Below are positions 14,325 through 15,145 of a stretch of 15,145 nt of DNA, one piece after another. Source of the stretch: Cyclobacteriaceae bacterium. GTDB taxonomy: Bacteria > Bacteroidota > Bacteroidia > Cytophagales > Cyclobacteriaceae. Location: NCBI GenBank assembly GCA_013140395.1, contig JABFSY010000178.1:1-15145 (forward strand), written 5' to 3'. The position numbers and the translations under genes are program-made. The notes below the pieces were generated by a model. It did no database searches. It saw nothing but the letters and a program-made list of their open reading frames with translations, and had not been told where the DNA came from. Position 1 is the stretch's first letter; every line of letters begins with the position of its first letter.

Positions 14325-15145
14325 TTTAGCCTTTCATTAGACCATTCTTTTAGCCGCTTTGGGATGCGAATCTTAAAGCTAGAGCCTTTGTCTACTTCGC
14401 TCTCTACTCCAACCACGCCATTTAGTTTTTCCACCGATTCTTTTAAAATGTATAGGCCCAAACCAGAACCCGGAATACTGGGGCTACCCCTAAAAAACAT
14501 CTTAAAAATATTATCCCTGATTTCTGCATTCATCCCACGCCCGTTGTCAACAACTTCAAAAACATAAGCTCGATCATGCTCTTGCGCCACTACTTTGACA
14601 TACGGCCGCTCCCTTTCCTCCTCAAGGTGAAATTTGATGGCATTTGATAGGAGATTGTTGAAAATGATCCGGAGGCGCGTTTCGTCAGAATAAAAGGAAG
14701 ACAGGTGATCTTCCAGTTGTAATTCTATTTTGCTTTGCTGCTTGGTATAGTATAGGTGATCTTCCCAAATTGATTTTACCAATGAAGAAACATCGATTTT
14801 TTCATGCTTGATCGGCATTCTGCTGTTGCGTGAATAATTCACAATGTCTTGAATAAATGTCTCCAACTTGGAAACGCTTTTATGCATTAAATCCAGGTAC
14901 TGATTTACTACGGTGGGCGGGCTTTCCATCTTTGTGATTTGAATAAGCCCCGCTATCGACTTTAATGGCGCACTCAAATCGTGTGAGGCAGAGTAGACAA
15001 ATTTATCCAACTCGTGATTAACTCTTTTTAGTTCTTCGTTCTGTTCCAGTGTTATTGCATTATTTCGAAGCATCTCTTTTTTTGCTAAATTTGTGATCTC
15101 TGTAATTTTAAACATCGAATAGGTTGCAAGAAAAAAAGTAATAGT
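14321..15145 (-). CDS. sensor histidine kinase, 5' end beyond the window
   Basis: The visible part contains a complete kinase core. Numbered from the ATG at 15115, the dimerisation/phosphoacceptor box is 'VYSASHDLSAPLKSI' with His45. The ATPase domain has an N-box 'NNLLSNAIKF' (Asn154, Asn158), G1 'VDNGRGM' (Asp190), F-box 'FKMFFRG' and G2 'GSGLGLYILKE'. The phosphoacceptor helix is preceded by a coiled-coil-like stretch (about 22-40). The frame stays open upstream of that ATG to the window edge and reads as a hydrophobic stretch (TITFFLATYS), so the protein very likely continues into a membrane or sensor part outside the window, and the ATG at 15115 is probably internal. The kinase ends right after the ATPase domain, with no receiver domain. 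No response regulator is visible, so the signal and target are unknown. Confidence 0.9.
   Translation of the reverse strand, partial: TITFFLATYSMFKITEITNLAKKEMLRNNAITLEQNEELKRVNHELDKFVYSASHDLSAPLKSIAGLIQITKMESPPTVVNQYLDLMHKSVSKLETFIQDIVNYSRNSRMPIKHEKIDVSSLVKSIWEDHLYYTKQQSKIELQLEDHLSSFYSDETRLRIIFNNLLSNAIKFHLEEERERPYVKVVAQEHDRAYVFEVVDNGRGMNAEIRDNIFKMFFRGSPSIPGSGLGLYILKESVEKLNGVVGVESEVDKGSSFKIRIPKRLKEWSNERLN

Overview
The window looks like chromosomal DNA from a Bacteroidota bacterium, most likely of the Cytophagales type. This rests on the gene families (TolC/CusB-type efflux genes, a four-helix-bundle gene, a CarboxypepD_reg-like exported protein, many short lipoproteins and signal peptides ending in AQ), the near absence of Shine-Dalgarno sequences, moderate-to-low GC, and one good Bacteroidota-style promoter (TTG, 19 bases, then a TAnnTTTG-like box). 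I see no rRNA, tRNA, CRISPR array, phage gene or insertion-sequence transposase. No BLAST or HMM search was run; all assignments come from motifs and remembered families.

Layout. Bases 1-2757 (+) hold the end of a probable heavy-metal RND efflux operon: a four-helix-bundle gene wedged before a TolC-family outer-membrane channel and a lipoprotein membrane-fusion adaptor. The inner-membrane RND pump would be expected just left of the window but is not visible. Bases 2806-3465 (+) encode an exported protein with two YciI-like domains. It converges on a minus-strand pair: a secreted M20D metallo-amidohydrolase (4351-5655) followed 16 bases later by a small exported beta-propeller protein (3468-4334).

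Bases 5721-8465 (+) form a tightly packed four-gene run: a small Rieske [2Fe-2S] protein, a lipoprotein with a TonB-C-like domain, an exported TPR protein and an exported protein of unknown function. Spacings are 2 bases, a 4-base overlap and a 1-base overlap. Two small minus-strand genes follow: a hydrophobic membrane protein (8485-8796) and a 65-residue hypothetical protein (8950-9147).

Bases 9272-11493 (+) pair an AdiC/PotE-type amino-acid antiporter with a DDAH-like guanidino-modifying hydrolase. This suggests import and breakdown of an arginine-related compound. Bases 11580-13223 (+) encode a large exported protein with a CarboxypepD_reg-like N-terminus and a thioredoxin-like C-terminus that has lost its cysteines. 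Bases 13299-14324 (+) encode a lipoprotein metallophosphoesterase. It converges, sharing a TTAA, on a histidine kinase (minus strand) that runs off the right edge.

The best leads are the four-helix-bundle insertion with ATTCA-type repeats that now form the start of the TolC signal peptide, the Rieske plus three-exported-protein operon, the antiporter/guanidino-hydrolase pair with an altered GSG motif, and the cysteine-less thioredoxin fusion. I found nothing that clearly qualifies as a wholly new system.
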